Under the pieces are notes generated by a model. It saw only the letters and a program-made list of their open reading frames with translations. It was not told the origin of the DNA and searched no databases. A DNA stretch of 35,239 nucleotides from an uncultured Parasphingopyxis sp. (GTDB lineage: Bacteria; Pseudomonadota; Alphaproteobacteria; Sphingomonadales; Sphingomonadaceae). The position numbers and the translations under genes were made by a program. Position 1 is the first letter of the stretch. Each line of letters begins with the position of its first letter. This document shows positions 17,292 to 24,748 of this stretch, piece after piece. The stretch spans positions 1 to 35,239 of the forward strand of contig NZ_CAKZNF010000061.1 of NCBI RefSeq assembly GCF_937129435.1, given 5' to 3'.

Positions 17292-17762
17292 ATGTTGCGT
17301 TTTGTTACCCGAACCCTTGTTGCCCGTTGGAATGCCGAACCGGACGAAGACGGCTTCTCGCTGATGGAATTGATGGTCGTCCTCGTCATCATCGGCCTGC
17401 TGGCAACGGTCGTCATCATCAACGTCCTGCCCGCCGCAGACCAGGCGAACAACACCAAGGCGCGTGCCGATATCAGCACGCTGGAGTCCGCGGTCGAGCA
17501 GTTCCGCCTCGACACCATGGCCTATCCGACGACGCAGCAGGGCCTGAACGCGCTGACGGCGCCGCCGACGGATCTGACGCGGCCCGAGCGCTACCGGCAG
17601 GGCGGCTATATCCGTCGTCTGCCGGAAGACCCGTGGGGCAATGCCTATCGCTATGAGATGCCGGGGCGGCAGAGCGGCGGGGCGTACGATATCTATTCGC
17701 TCGGCGCCGACAATGCGCCCGGCGGAGAGAATGAGAACGCCGATATCGGCAATTGGGAGTAG
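17292..17762 (+). CDS. gspG: T2SS major pseudopilin GspG
   Basis: The protein has 156 residues. The prepilin site is G21/F22, with the mature protein starting F-S-L-M-E-L and Glu at position +5. The hydrophobic helix follows (VVLVIIGLLATVVIINVL). The leader of 21 residues is long and ends in an acidic stretch (E-P-D-E-D-G), which is unusual because most leaders are short and basic. The globular domain has the GspG signatures YPTTQQGLNAL, PEDPWGNAY and a C-terminal YSLGADNAPGGE loop that in relatives binds calcium. It is the main subunit of the pseudopilus. Confidence 0.95.
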   Translation: MLRFVTRTLVARWNAEPDEDGFSLMELMVVLVIIGLLATVVIINVLPAADQANNTKARADISTLESAVEQFRLDTMAYPTTQQGLNALTAPPTDLTRPERYRQGGYIRRLPEDPWGNAYRYEMPGRQSGGAYDIYSLGADNAPGGENENADIGNWE

Positions 17763-17784
17763 AGGCATTTCCCTTCGGCCTGCC

Positions 17785-18258
17785 ATGTCTCGGACCGACG
17801 AGCGGGGTTTCACCCTGACCGAGCTGATGGTGACTTTGGTCATCATCGGCCTGCTGTCGAGCGCCGTGGTGCTGACCATGCGCGATCCGCGCGAAAGCCT
17901 TGTCGATGGCGGCGAGGCCTTTGCCGCGCGGGCGCGAGCGGCGCAGCAGCTGGCGATCGCGGAATCGCGGGACATCGGCCTGTGGGTGTCGCCCGAGGGA
18001 TATGGTTTCGAGCGGTATGACGGCGAGGGCTGGCTGCCCGAAACGCAGCCGCCATTGCAGCAACGCACATGGCCCGAGGGCGCGGCGGTTAGCGTCGCGC
18101 AGGGTGCCGAAAGCGAGGCGGGTCGCACGCGCATCGTATTCGACATGACGGGGCTCAACGGCCCGCTCGACGTGGCGCTCTCCCGTGACGGGCATACCGT
18201 CCCGGTCGCGATCGGGGCCGATGGCAGCATCATGGTGGGCGGCAATGACGCAGGCTGA
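17785..18258 (+). CDS. gspH: T2SS minor pseudopilin GspH
   Basis: The protein has 157 residues from the ATG at 17785. The frame is open upstream inside gspG, but this start gives a normal short leader, M-S-R-T-D-E-R-G, cut before F-T-L-T-E. The helix VTLVIIGLLSSAVVL follows. The C-terminal globular part is diverged, as is typical of GspH. It has a G-L-W-V-S-P-E-G-Y-G-F strand and a final G-S-I-M-V-G-G. The gene ends 14 bases inside gspI. Confidence 0.88.
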   Translation: MSRTDERGFTLTELMVTLVIIGLLSSAVVLTMRDPRESLVDGGEAFAARARAAQQLAIAESRDIGLWVSPEGYGFERYDGEGWLPETQPPLQQRTWPEGAAVSVAQGAESEAGRTRIVFDMTGLNGPLDVALSRDGHTVPVAIGADGSIMVGGNDAG

Positions 18259-18622
18259 TCGATCGGGCGAAGCGGGCTTCACGCTGCTCGAAATGCTGGT
18301 CGCGCTCGCCGTGTTCAGCATCGCCGCGCTCGCCCTGCTCAACCTCAACACCGTGACGGTCACCAATGCCGGCACGGTGCAGGAGCGGACGCTCGGCCAG
18401 ATCGTCGCGCGCAATATCGCGGTCGAGGCGCTGACCGATCCGATCCCCCCTGCGCAGGGCACCGAGACAGGTGAAGAGGTCAATGGCGGCCGGGCGTGGC
18501 GGTGGACGCGCGTGGTGGGTGAATCGCCGGAGAGCCGCATTCTCCAGATCGACATCGCGGTCGCCGATGAAGCGGGCCAGCCTGCGGGGGCGCTCACCGT
18601 GTTCCGGGCGGCGCCGCTATGA
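18245..18622 (+). CDS. gspI: T2SS minor pseudopilin GspI
   Basis: The protein has 125 residues from the ATG at 18245. The leader is M-T-Q-A-D-R-S-G-E-A-G, cut before F-T-L-L-E. The mature protein continues with MLVALAVFSIAALALL, then the family-typical T-L-G-Q-I-V-A-R-N-I-A-V-E-A-L. Its size is normal for GspI. In characterised systems GspI, J and K form the tip complex of the pseudopilus, and here J follows immediately. The TGA lies within the ATGATG at 18619-18624 that starts gspJ. Confidence 0.92.
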   Translation: MTQADRSGEAGFTLLEMLVALAVFSIAALALLNLNTVTVTNAGTVQERTLGQIVARNIAVEALTDPIPPAQGTETGEEVNGGRAWRWTRVVGESPESRILQIDIAVADEAGQPAGALTVFRAAPL

Positions 18623-19356
18623 TGTTTGTTGGCGTGGCTATTCCTCCCCGGAACGGGGAGGGGAACCAGCCGAAGGTTGGTGGAGGGGCACCCGCCACCA
18701 GCGAATCGCTATCGGCAGGGGCCCCCCCACCCCGCCGCTTCGCGTCGCGGTCCCCCTCCCCGTGCCGGGGAGGATCATCGGGCTTCACCCTCGTCGAACT
18801 GATCATTGCGCTCTTCATCTTCGGCGTGATCTCGGCCGCCAGCGTGTCGCTGCTCGCATTCACGGTCGATACGCAGGAGGCATCCGGTGAGGCATTGGCA
18901 GACATGAACGCCATTCGCCGCATGAACGTCTCGCTCACCAACGATCTCGGGCAGATTGCCCCGCGCGCGGCGCGCGACCAGGCTGGATCCCGGCAACTCG
19001 CCTTTCGCGGTGGGGACGGCAGCGGTGGCGACATACTGTTCAGCTTCGTGCGCCGCGGTTGGAGCAATTACGACGATGCGCCGCGCTCCTCGCTCCAGAA
19101 GGTCGATTACCTGCTGAGCGACGGCGAACTTCAAAGACGCGCCTATCCCTTTGTCGACGGCGCCGAACCGCTACCTGCCGCGACGCTCGTCCAGGGTGTC
19201 GAGGGCGTTTCGATCCGCTATCGCCACGACGGAGAGATGCGCGAACGCTGGGACCCCGAACGCGAAAGCATGTTGCCCGACGCCGTCGAACTCGTCGTCG
19301 TGATCGAGGGGTTGGGGCCGGTGCGCCAGCTGATCCAGGTCGGGGGCGGCGCATGA
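18619..19356 (+). CDS. gspJ: T2SS minor pseudopilin GspJ, with repeat-derived extended leader
   Basis: The protein has 245 residues. The ATG at 18619 overlaps the gspI stop as ATGA. The conserved prepilin site G-F-T-L-V-E does not appear until G55/F56, so the leader is 55 residues instead of the usual 6-20. Codons about 9-52 are encoded by a palindromic repeat and read as low-complexity Pro/Gly/Ser-rich sequence. No in-frame ATG, GTG or TTG lies between the repeat and the cleavage site, so translation must pass through the repeat. The mature part is ordinary GspJ: a hydrophobic helix, then a GspJ-like domain with KVDYLLSDGELQRRAYP and a GPVRQLIQVGG end. If GspO cuts normally, the whole repeat-coded part is removed. 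Its stop overlaps gspL. Confidence 0.9.
   Translation: MMFVGVAIPPRNGEGNQPKVGGGAPATSESLSAGAPPPRRFASRSPSPCRGGSSGFTLVELIIALFIFGVISAASVSLLAFTVDTQEASGEALADMNAIRRMNVSLTNDLGQIAPRAARDQAGSRQLAFRGGDGSGGDILFSFVRRGWSNYDDAPRSSLQKVDYLLSDGELQRRAYPFVDGAEPLPAATLVQGVEGVSIRYRHDGEMRERWDPERESMLPDAVELVVVIEGLGPVRQLIQVGGGA
18642..18774. repeat. Palindromic repeat element inserted in the gspJ leader region
   Basis: The element is about 132 bp (44 codons) bounded by TCCTCCCC and GGGGAGGA. Each end is itself a perfect hairpin: CCTCCCCG-GAA-CGGGGAGG at 18643-18661 and CCTCCCCG-TGC-CGGGGAGG at 18755-18773. The two ends are inverted copies of each other over about 25 bases, extending into GGGAACC and GGTCCCC. From memory, elements of this style are scattered in sphingomonad genomes, and I could not confirm that by search. 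There is no open frame for a transposase, so it would have to be mobilised in trans. Confidence 0.8.
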
Positions 19357-20459
19357 GCGAGGTTCGCAGGCTCCTGCTGTTCGTCGGCGCGCAGCCCGGC
19401 TGGATGCGGTTGCGTGATACAGAGATCGTGCAGCGCGGCACGGTGCTCGAGGATATTCCGCCGCAGGATGCCGAGGAGGAACCGGAAACGGTGATCCTCG
19501 TCGTGCCGGGGACGGAGACGGCGATCCACTGGATCGAGCTGCCCGAACATCTCGCCCCGGCGCAGGCGGAGGGCGCGGCGCGGCTCATGGCGGCCGATGT
19601 CAGCGCCGAGCCGCTCGACAGTTTGCATGTCGCCGTCGGGCCGCAATTCGAAGGCGAGTTCGAACGCTGCATGGTGCTCGTTGCCGATGCGAAGATGGTC
19701 GAATGGCTGACGGAAGCACAGGCGCTCGGTTTCGATCCCAAACATGTCGTGCCCGAATCGCTGCTGGTGGTGCCGCCGGCCGAAGGGCTGCGGACCTTCC
19801 GCCGGGCGGGCGTCGAAAATGTTCGCGGCATGCGGCGCGCCTTTGCCGCCGAACCGGAACTGGCCGAGCTTCTCATCGGCGACGAGAAACCCGAACGCAT
19901 CGACGGCGATGTCTGGGAAGCGGCGCTTCCTGCGGCGCTCGATCCGCTGGTCGCGGACCTGCGCCAGGGCAAGTTCGCGCGCCGCCGCCGCTGGAAGGTC
20001 GATTGGCCGCTCGTGCGCCGATTGGCGCTGATGGGCGCGTTCATCCTGCTCGTCACGCTGCTGATCCAGCTGACACTGATCATGCGCTACAGCTTCGACG
20101 CAGACGCGCTCGAGCGGCAAGCGGCCGAGCGTGCGCGCGATGTATTGCCCGGCGTCGTCGAAGTCACCCATCCCGAAGCCCAGCTTCGCCAGCGGCTGCA
20201 GGAAGTGGGCGGCGGGCCCGGCTATAGCGCGATTTCGGCGGCGGTCTTCGCCGCCGTCCGGCAGACGGCGGGCGCGGAGTTGCAATCGCTCGTCTATACC
20301 TCCGACGGCGGCATGCAGATCACGGTCGCCGCGCCCGGCACGGCCGAACTGACGGCGTTCGAACAGCGGCTGGGGCAGGAAGGGGCCATCGTCTCTCCCG
20401 GCGTGATCCGCGATGCCGGCGGGCGGCAGATCGGCGAATATACGGTGACGGCGCCATGA
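19353..20459 (+). CDS. gspL: T2SS inner-membrane protein GspL
   Basis: The protein has 368 residues from the ATG at 19353, which overlaps the gspJ stop as ATGA. The frame is open further upstream only inside gspJ. The N-terminal half is an actin-like cytoplasmic domain (about residues 1-215) with VILVVPGTETAIHWIELP and HVVPESLLVV, the segment that docks GspE in known systems. One membrane helix follows (about 226-248, L-A-L-M-G-A-F-I-L-L-V-T). A periplasmic ferredoxin-like domain lies at the C-terminus and in the family pairs with GspM. gspK would normally come just before this gene and is missing. Confidence 0.92.
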   Translation: MSEVRRLLLFVGAQPGWMRLRDTEIVQRGTVLEDIPPQDAEEEPETVILVVPGTETAIHWIELPEHLAPAQAEGAARLMAADVSAEPLDSLHVAVGPQFEGEFERCMVLVADAKMVEWLTEAQALGFDPKHVVPESLLVVPPAEGLRTFRRAGVENVRGMRRAFAAEPELAELLIGDEKPERIDGDVWEAALPAALDPLVADLRQGKFARRRRWKVDWPLVRRLALMGAFILLVTLLIQLTLIMRYSFDADALERQAAERARDVLPGVVEVTHPEAQLRQRLQEVGGGPGYSAISAAVFAAVRQTAGAELQSLVYTSDGGMQITVAAPGTAELTAFEQRLGQEGAIVSPGVIRDAGGRQIGEYTVTAP

Positions 20460-20935
20460 TGGACGGACTGAAAGGCTGGTGGCGGACACGCACGGTGCGC
20501 GAGCAGCGTTTGCTCCTCGCAGGCGGCGGCCTGGCCGCTGTCGTGCTAGCCTGGTTGCTGATCGTGCGCCCGCTAGATTCCGCGCTGGCGGAGCAGAAGG
20601 CGCGGCACGATCGCGCCGTGATCGCGCTCGCCCAGGTCGAGGCACGCGCAGAGGCAATAGATGCCGTCCGCGCGTCGGGCGGGAACAGGCCGTCCGGGCG
20701 CATCGCCGATCTCGTGACCGCCGAAGCCGTTCGCACCGGCTTCACAGTGACGGACACCGATCCGGTCGGGACAAACGGCGTGCGTGTCGCGATTGCAGCG
20801 GTGCGGCCGCAGACGTTCTTCGCGTGGGTCGCCGATCTCGAGACGCGGCTCGGTCTGACAGTGGCGCAATTGACTGCGCGGCCCAACTCGGACGAGACGC
20901 TCTCGGTCGAAGTCGTCTTTACGGGAGGCGCGTGA
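20456..20935 (+). CDS. gspM: T2SS inner-membrane protein GspM
   Basis: The protein has 159 residues. Its ATG overlaps the gspL stop (ATGA at 20456-20459). A short cytoplasmic start (W-W-R-T-R-T-V-R-E-Q-R) is followed by a membrane helix (about residues 19-39), a coiled-coil-like stretch, and a periplasmic ferredoxin-like domain ending in E-T-L-S-V-E-V-V-F. The length and layout match GspM, which stabilises GspL in the platform. Position between L and N supports the call, since sequence identity in this family is low. Confidence 0.9.
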   Translation: MMDGLKGWWRTRTVREQRLLLAGGGLAAVVLAWLLIVRPLDSALAEQKARHDRAVIALAQVEARAEAIDAVRASGGNRPSGRIADLVTAEAVRTGFTVTDTDPVGTNGVRVAIAAVRPQTFFAWVADLETRLGLTVAQLTARPNSDETLSVEVVFTGGA

Positions 20936-21663
20936 TGAGGTTCCGATTGCCGCTCGGTCGGACACTGTTCTTCGTGTGCATGTTCGTGCTGGCGTTCATC
21001 GTGCTGATCCCGCTGCGGCTCGGCCTCTCCTGGCTGCAGCTCGACGACTATGGCCTCGCCGCGCGCGAGGCGCGGGGGAGCATCTGGAACGGTGCGCTGG
21101 TCGAAGCGCAATACCGCTCTGCAGACCTTGGCGATGTCGAGGCGGGGATCGGCTTCTTCCCGCTGCTGATCGGCCGCGCCCGGCTTGGCATGGATCGCGA
21201 TGGCGTCGACGATGAAGCGGCCGGTGCGTTTCACGGATCGGTCAGCGTTTTCGGCGCCAACCTTCATTTCGACGACATGACCGCGAACCTGCCCGCCAAC
21301 GGCCTGTTCGATCCGCTGCCGGTCGGCACGATCGCTTTCGAGGGGCTGACCGCGCATTTCGAAGGCGGGCTTTGCACCGAGGCCGAAGGGCTGGCCCAGG
21401 CGCAGGTCGTCGCCGATACGGGGCCGCTCTCGCTGCCGCAGACGCTGACCGGCAACGCCCGGTGCGACGAAGGCAAGCTGTTGCTGCCGCTGGTCGGCGC
21501 CAGCGGCATGGAACAGTTCAACCTGCGCCTCGGCACGGGCGGTGATTACGAGGCGGAAATCGTCGTCAATCCGCGCGACGAAGCGACGCGGGCGCAGCTG
21601 ATCGCGGCAGGGATGCAACCATCAGGGGGCGGTTTCCGGATGGCGGTGAGCGGAAGTCTTTAG
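20935..21663 (+). CDS. gspN: T2SS protein GspN
   Basis: The protein has 242 residues. The ATG at 20935 overlaps the gspM stop (TGATG) and is preceded by GGGAGG at 20923-20928. One N-terminal membrane helix (about residues 9-30) anchors a periplasmic beta-rich domain. The start W-L-Q-L-D-D-Y-G-L-A-A-R-E-A-R-G-S-I-W-N-G is typical of GspN, whose members resemble the AsmA/lipid-transfer-like G-x-x-W-x-G pattern. GspN is present in only some T2SS loci and its role is poorly defined. It is the last gene of the operon and is followed by the palindromic repeat at 21685-21775. Confidence 0.88.
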   Translation: MRFRLPLGRTLFFVCMFVLAFIVLIPLRLGLSWLQLDDYGLAAREARGSIWNGALVEAQYRSADLGDVEAGIGFFPLLIGRARLGMDRDGVDDEAAGAFHGSVSVFGANLHFDDMTANLPANGLFDPLPVGTIAFEGLTAHFEGGLCTEAEGLAQAQVVADTGPLSLPQTLTGNARCDEGKLLLPLVGASGMEQFNLRLGTGGDYEAEIVVNPRDEATRAQLIAAGMQPSGGGFRMAVSGSL

Positions 21664-21684
21664 GGCGGTCGGAAAACGCCGAAC

Positions 21685-21775
21685 CGTCATCCTGAACTTG
21701 TTCCAGGGTCCACTCATCAACCCCGACGGGCGGGGCGGTTGGAGCAGTGGATGCTGAAACAAATTCAGCATGACG
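21685..21775. repeat. Intergenic palindromic repeat between gspN and the XdhC gene
   Basis: The two 30-nt arms, 21685-21714 and 21746-21775, are inverted copies with about 25 of 30 positions matching. The common core is CGTCATnCTGAA and, in the other arm, TTCAGCATGACG. The 31-nt centre is G+C-rich and partly self-complementary. It sits between two convergent genes and could form a long hairpin that stops transcription from both sides. The motif is familiar to me as a scattered repeat in sphingomonad intergenic regions, but I could not verify that here. It is unrelated in sequence to the repeat in gspJ. Confidence 0.8.
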
Positions 21776-21782
21776 AGGAGGG

Positions 21783-22709
21783 TCAGGTGGCGGGTGTTGC
21801 CGAAAACGCGGCCACCATGCCCGCTGCGATCGACAGCGCAATCTCCGCCGGGCCGACCGAACCGATAGGCAGGCCGGCAGGCGCGTCGATGCGCGCGATC
21901 GCCTCTTCGCCGACACCCATGGCCGCCAGTCGCTCGCAGCGCGCGGCATGGCTACGTCTCGAACCGAGCGCTGCGATATAGGAGGCGGGCGTCGCCAACG
22001 CCGCAACCAAAGCGGGATCGTCGATTTTGGGGTCGTGGCTCAACGTCACCACTGCCGTGGCTTTGTCGGGCTTGAGCACGCCGATCGCCTCATCGGGCCA
22101 CCGGTCGTCTCGCGACACGTTAGGAAATCTTTCTTCGGTCAAAAACGCACCGCGCGGATCGATCACTGTTACTGCGATCCCGAGCTCACCCGCGATCCGC
22201 GCCAGCGGCTGGGCGATCTGCACGGCACCGACGATCAGCAACCGTCGGGGCGGGCGGTAGAGATTTGTCCAGCCTTCTCCTTCAGTGCCGACACGGCTTG
22301 CGCCGCTTTCGAGGTCGGTCGTGATCGCCAGTTCGCGCCCGTCGCCCTGCGCTTCGGCAATGGCCTCGAACAGTGCCGGATCGAATCCCTTGGGCCCGAC
22401 GGGCTGCACCATGACAACGATATCGCCGCCGCAAGGCAGGCCGGTCGACCAGGCGCTTTCATCGTCGACACCGAACTCCAGTCGTCGAAACGTTCCGTCT
22501 GCGATCGTATCGGCGGCGGCGTGGAGCACCTCGCCCTCGACGCATCCGCCGGAGACCGAGCCTTCGAAGCGGCCATCTTCATGCACCAGCATATGGCTGC
22601 CGACCGGGCGGGGCGCCGAACCCCAGGTCGCCATCACCGTCGCCAGCGCCATCTTCGCGCCGCGCCATTGGCGGGCTGTGGCGATCATATGGTCGATCTC
22701 ACCGGCCAT
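21783..22709 (-). CDS. XdhC/CoxI family protein (molybdenum cofactor handling)
   Basis: The protein has 308 residues from the ATG at 22709. A GTG at 22781 would add 24 residues that do not resemble the family. The N-terminal XdhC_CoxI domain has ATWGSAPRPVGSHMLVHEDG and GSVSGGCVEGEV, the hallmark motif with its conserved Cys. The C-terminal Rossmann-like domain has RRLLIVGAVQIAQPLARIA, YIAALGSRRSHAAR and the closing GLPIGSVGPAEIALSIAAGMVA. XdhC proteins bind molybdenum cofactor, promote its sulfuration and insert it into xanthine dehydrogenase or related hydroxylases. No such enzyme gene is in the window, so the client is unknown. Confidence 0.9.
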   Translation of the reverse strand: MAGEIDHMIATARQWRGAKMALATVMATWGSAPRPVGSHMLVHEDGRFEGSVSGGCVEGEVLHAAADTIADGTFRRLEFGVDDESAWSTGLPCGGDIVVMVQPVGPKGFDPALFEAIAEAQGDGRELAITTDLESGASRVGTEGEGWTNLYRPPRRLLIVGAVQIAQPLARIAGELGIAVTVIDPRGAFLTEERFPNVSRDDRWPDEAIGVLKPDKATAVVTLSHDPKIDDPALVAALATPASYIAALGSRRSHAARCERLAAMGVGEEAIARIDAPAGLPIGSVGPAEIALSIAAGMVAAFSATPAT

Positions 22710-22807
22710 TGCGGTTGTTTCCGTCTCCAAACCTGACGCGCACGTAAACTTCGGTTGCGGCGTTGCGGGAAGCTGTGCCACTAATCGGCTTGAGAGGAGA
22801 GATCAAA

Positions 22808-23623
22808 ATGTCCGACCGCGTATCCATTTCCATCGGCGAGGACGGGATCGCCGATGTCCGCCTCAACCGCCCCGACAAGATGAACGCGCTCGACAATGCG
22901 ATGTTCGACGGCATTTGCGAGGCGATCGACCGCCTGGGCAACGAACCGGGCGTCAGGGTCGTCGTGCTCTCGGGCGAGGGAAAGGCCTTCTGCGCCGGGC
23001 TCGATCTTTCCAGTTTTTCGAACACCGGCGCTTCGGGAGGCGGAGACGGTCCGACGAGCCGTCTCGTCCCCCGCACTCATGGCGATGCCAATCGTCCCCA
23101 GCATGTCGCCTGGGGTTGGCGGACGCTCCCGGTGCCGGTGATCGCGGCGATCCACGGCGTGGCCTTTGGCGGCGGTTTCCAGATCGCCTGCGGCGCCGAT
23201 GTGCGCTTTACCGCGCCCGATACCAAACATGCAGTGATGGAGATGAAATGGGGGCTGGTGCCCGATATGGCCGGCATCGCCATCATGCGGACGGTTGCGC
23301 GCGACGATGTGATCCGCGATCTCACCTACACCCATCGCGTGTTTCTGGGCGACGAGGCGAAGGAATACGGCTTTGCGACGCATGTGACGGAAACGCCCTT
23401 CGACGATGCGATGGCGATGGCGAAGCACATCGCGCGGAAGAATCCCGATGCCGTGCGCGCCTCGAAGCGATTGCTCAACCTCGCGCAGGACGAACGGGCG
23501 GCAGAAATCCTGCTCGCCGAATCTGAAGAGCAGGCGAAGATCATCGGCACCGCCAACCAGATGGAATCGGTGATGTCGGAAATGCAGAAGCGCGAACCGA
23601 AATTCGCCGATACGGCGGCCTGA
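22808..23623 (+). CDS. Crotonase / enoyl-CoA hydratase family protein
   Basis: The protein has 271 residues. The ATG at 22808 follows a GAGAGGAGAGA ribosome-binding site. The crotonase fold is shown by VRLNRPDKMNALD, the CoA/oxyanion segment AFCAGLDL (residues 60-67) and IHGVAFGGGFQIACGAD (115-131). Of the two catalytic glutamates of classical hydratases, the first position holds Gln (Q125 in GGGFQ) while the second is kept (E145 in MEMKWGLVPD). It may therefore be an isomerase, hydrolase or other crotonase activity rather than a true hydratase. It precedes the dehydrogenase gene by 25 bases, and the two probably form an operon. Confidence 0.88.
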   Translation: MSDRVSISIGEDGIADVRLNRPDKMNALDNAMFDGICEAIDRLGNEPGVRVVVLSGEGKAFCAGLDLSSFSNTGASGGGDGPTSRLVPRTHGDANRPQHVAWGWRTLPVPVIAAIHGVAFGGGFQIACGADVRFTAPDTKHAVMEMKWGLVPDMAGIAIMRTVARDDVIRDLTYTHRVFLGDEAKEYGFATHVTETPFDDAMAMAKHIARKNPDAVRASKRLLNLAQDERAAEILLAESEEQAKIIGTANQMESVMSEMQKREPKFADTAA

Positions 23624-23648
23624 ACAACCCGAGGCGAGGAGAGAGATT

Positions 23649-24659
23649 ATGAAGGTAGCAGCGCTCAAAAAGCCCGGCGGGCTCGACAATATCGAAACGG
23701 TCGATCGCGATACGCCGGAAGCGGGCCCCGGCGAGATCCTGGTCAAGGTCGCGAACAGCTCGCTCAACTATCACGACTATGTCGTCGCGCAGGGCGGTAT
23801 CCCGACCGAAGACGACCGCATCCTGATGTCCGACGGTGCGGGCGAAGTCGTCGCGGTGGGCGAAGGGGCTTCCGGCTTCAAGACCGGCGACCATGTCGTC
23901 TCGCTGTTCTTCCCCAATTGGGAGGACGGCAACGGGTTCGACTATCGCCGGGCCGGCGTCCCCGGCGATCATGCCGACGGGTTCGCGGCCGAATATGTCG
24001 CCGCGCCGGCGCGTGCCTTCACGCGGGCGCCGAAAGGCTATTCCGACGCCGAAGCGGCGACTTTGCCCTGTGCGGCGCTGACCGCGTGGCGCGGGCTGAT
24101 GGTGGCGGGCAGTTGCAAGCCAGGCGACATCGTGCTGGTGCAGGGATCGGGCGGCGTTTCGATCTTCGCACTGCAATTCGCCAAGGCGGCAGGCGCGACC
24201 GTCATCGCGACATCGTCGTCGGGCGAGAAACTGGACCGGCTCAAGGATCTAGGCGCCGATCACCTGATCAACTATAAGGAGACGCCGGACTGGGGGAAGG
24301 CGGCGCTGCAATGGACCGGCGGCCGCGGCGTCGACCATGTCGTCGAGATCGGCGGTCCGGGGACGCTCACCCAGTCGATCTACGCCTGCCGCTCGGGCGC
24401 GCATATCGCGCTGATCGGTGTGTTGACCGGCGTTTCGGGCGAAGTGCCGACGGCTTTATTCTTCTCGAAGAACCTTGTCATGACGGGGATCACCGTGGGT
24501 TCGAAGACCGATCAGCAGGCGATGATCGAGGCGATCGAGGCGAACGACATCAAGCCGGTGATCGACAGCCATTTCCCGCTCGACAAACTTGCCGATGCGT
24601 TCCGCCATCAGGAAGCGCAAAAGCATTTCGGCAAGATCGTGGTCGATATTCCGGGCTGA
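23649..24659 (+). CDS. Medium-chain dehydrogenase/reductase, NAD(P)-dependent, quinone-reductase-like
   Basis: The protein has 336 residues. The ATG at 23649 follows GAGGAGAGAG. It has the GroES-like N-terminal domain (about residues 1-130) and a Rossmann domain with VLVQGSGGVSIFALQFAKAAGA (about 162-183) and GADHLINY. The catalytic-zinc Cys of alcohol dehydrogenases is replaced, with NSSLNYHDYV at that position. The four-Cys structural zinc lobe is also absent. The enzyme is therefore probably zinc-free, like quinone or enoyl reductases. The substrate is unknown. It is linked to the crotonase gene, which would suit catabolism of an acyl or cyclic compound. Confidence 0.88.
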   Translation: MKVAALKKPGGLDNIETVDRDTPEAGPGEILVKVANSSLNYHDYVVAQGGIPTEDDRILMSDGAGEVVAVGEGASGFKTGDHVVSLFFPNWEDGNGFDYRRAGVPGDHADGFAAEYVAAPARAFTRAPKGYSDAEAATLPCAALTAWRGLMVAGSCKPGDIVLVQGSGGVSIFALQFAKAAGATVIATSSSGEKLDRLKDLGADHLINYKETPDWGKAALQWTGGRGVDHVVEIGGPGTLTQSIYACRSGAHIALIGVLTGVSGEVPTALFFSKNLVMTGITVGSKTDQQAMIEAIEANDIKPVIDSHFPLDKLADAFRHQEAQKHFGKIVVDIPG

Positions 24660-24701
24660 GGAGATAGGAGCGAAGGTTGCCTTCGCTGCTGTTGGAAAAC
24701 G

Positions 24702-24726
24702 GGTGACCCCTGTGGGACTCGAACCC
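24702..24726 (-). repeat. Duplicated 3'-end fragment of tRNA-Glu
   Basis: This 25-bp stretch matches 24829-24853, the acceptor and T-arm end of the intact tRNA-Glu, at 23 of 25 positions in the same orientation. The T-stem cannot pair properly and no 5' half of a tRNA lies at the expected distance, so it is a fragment and not a second gene. The bases after it do not encode the full CCA. Between the two copies, 11 bases matching the T-arm (ACACGGGTTCG) occur in the opposite orientation. Confidence 0.75.
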
Positions 24727-24730
24727 CAAA

Positions 24731-24748
24731 GGATGGGCTTGCCCATCC
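24731..24748 (-). terminator. Hairpin downstream of tRNA-Glu, possible terminator
   Basis: A perfect 8-bp stem, GGATGGGC and GCCCATCC, encloses a 2-nt centre. Read on the minus strand it is followed by TTT. It lies 80 bases beyond the tRNA 3' end, so it could end the tRNA transcript, but the T-run is weak. Confidence 0.35.

Noticed and set aside
17641..17784. Longer N-terminus for GspH
   Set aside because: The upstream in-frame ATG lies deep inside gspG and would give an implausible 55-residue leader of shadow sequence. Unlike the gspJ case, a proper start with a short leader exists at 17785.
19059..19352. Longer N-terminus for GspL, or a hidden gspK fragment
   Set aside because: The open frame upstream of 19353 is a shadow of gspJ rich in Arg, with no prepilin motif. 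The ATGA overlap gives the start.
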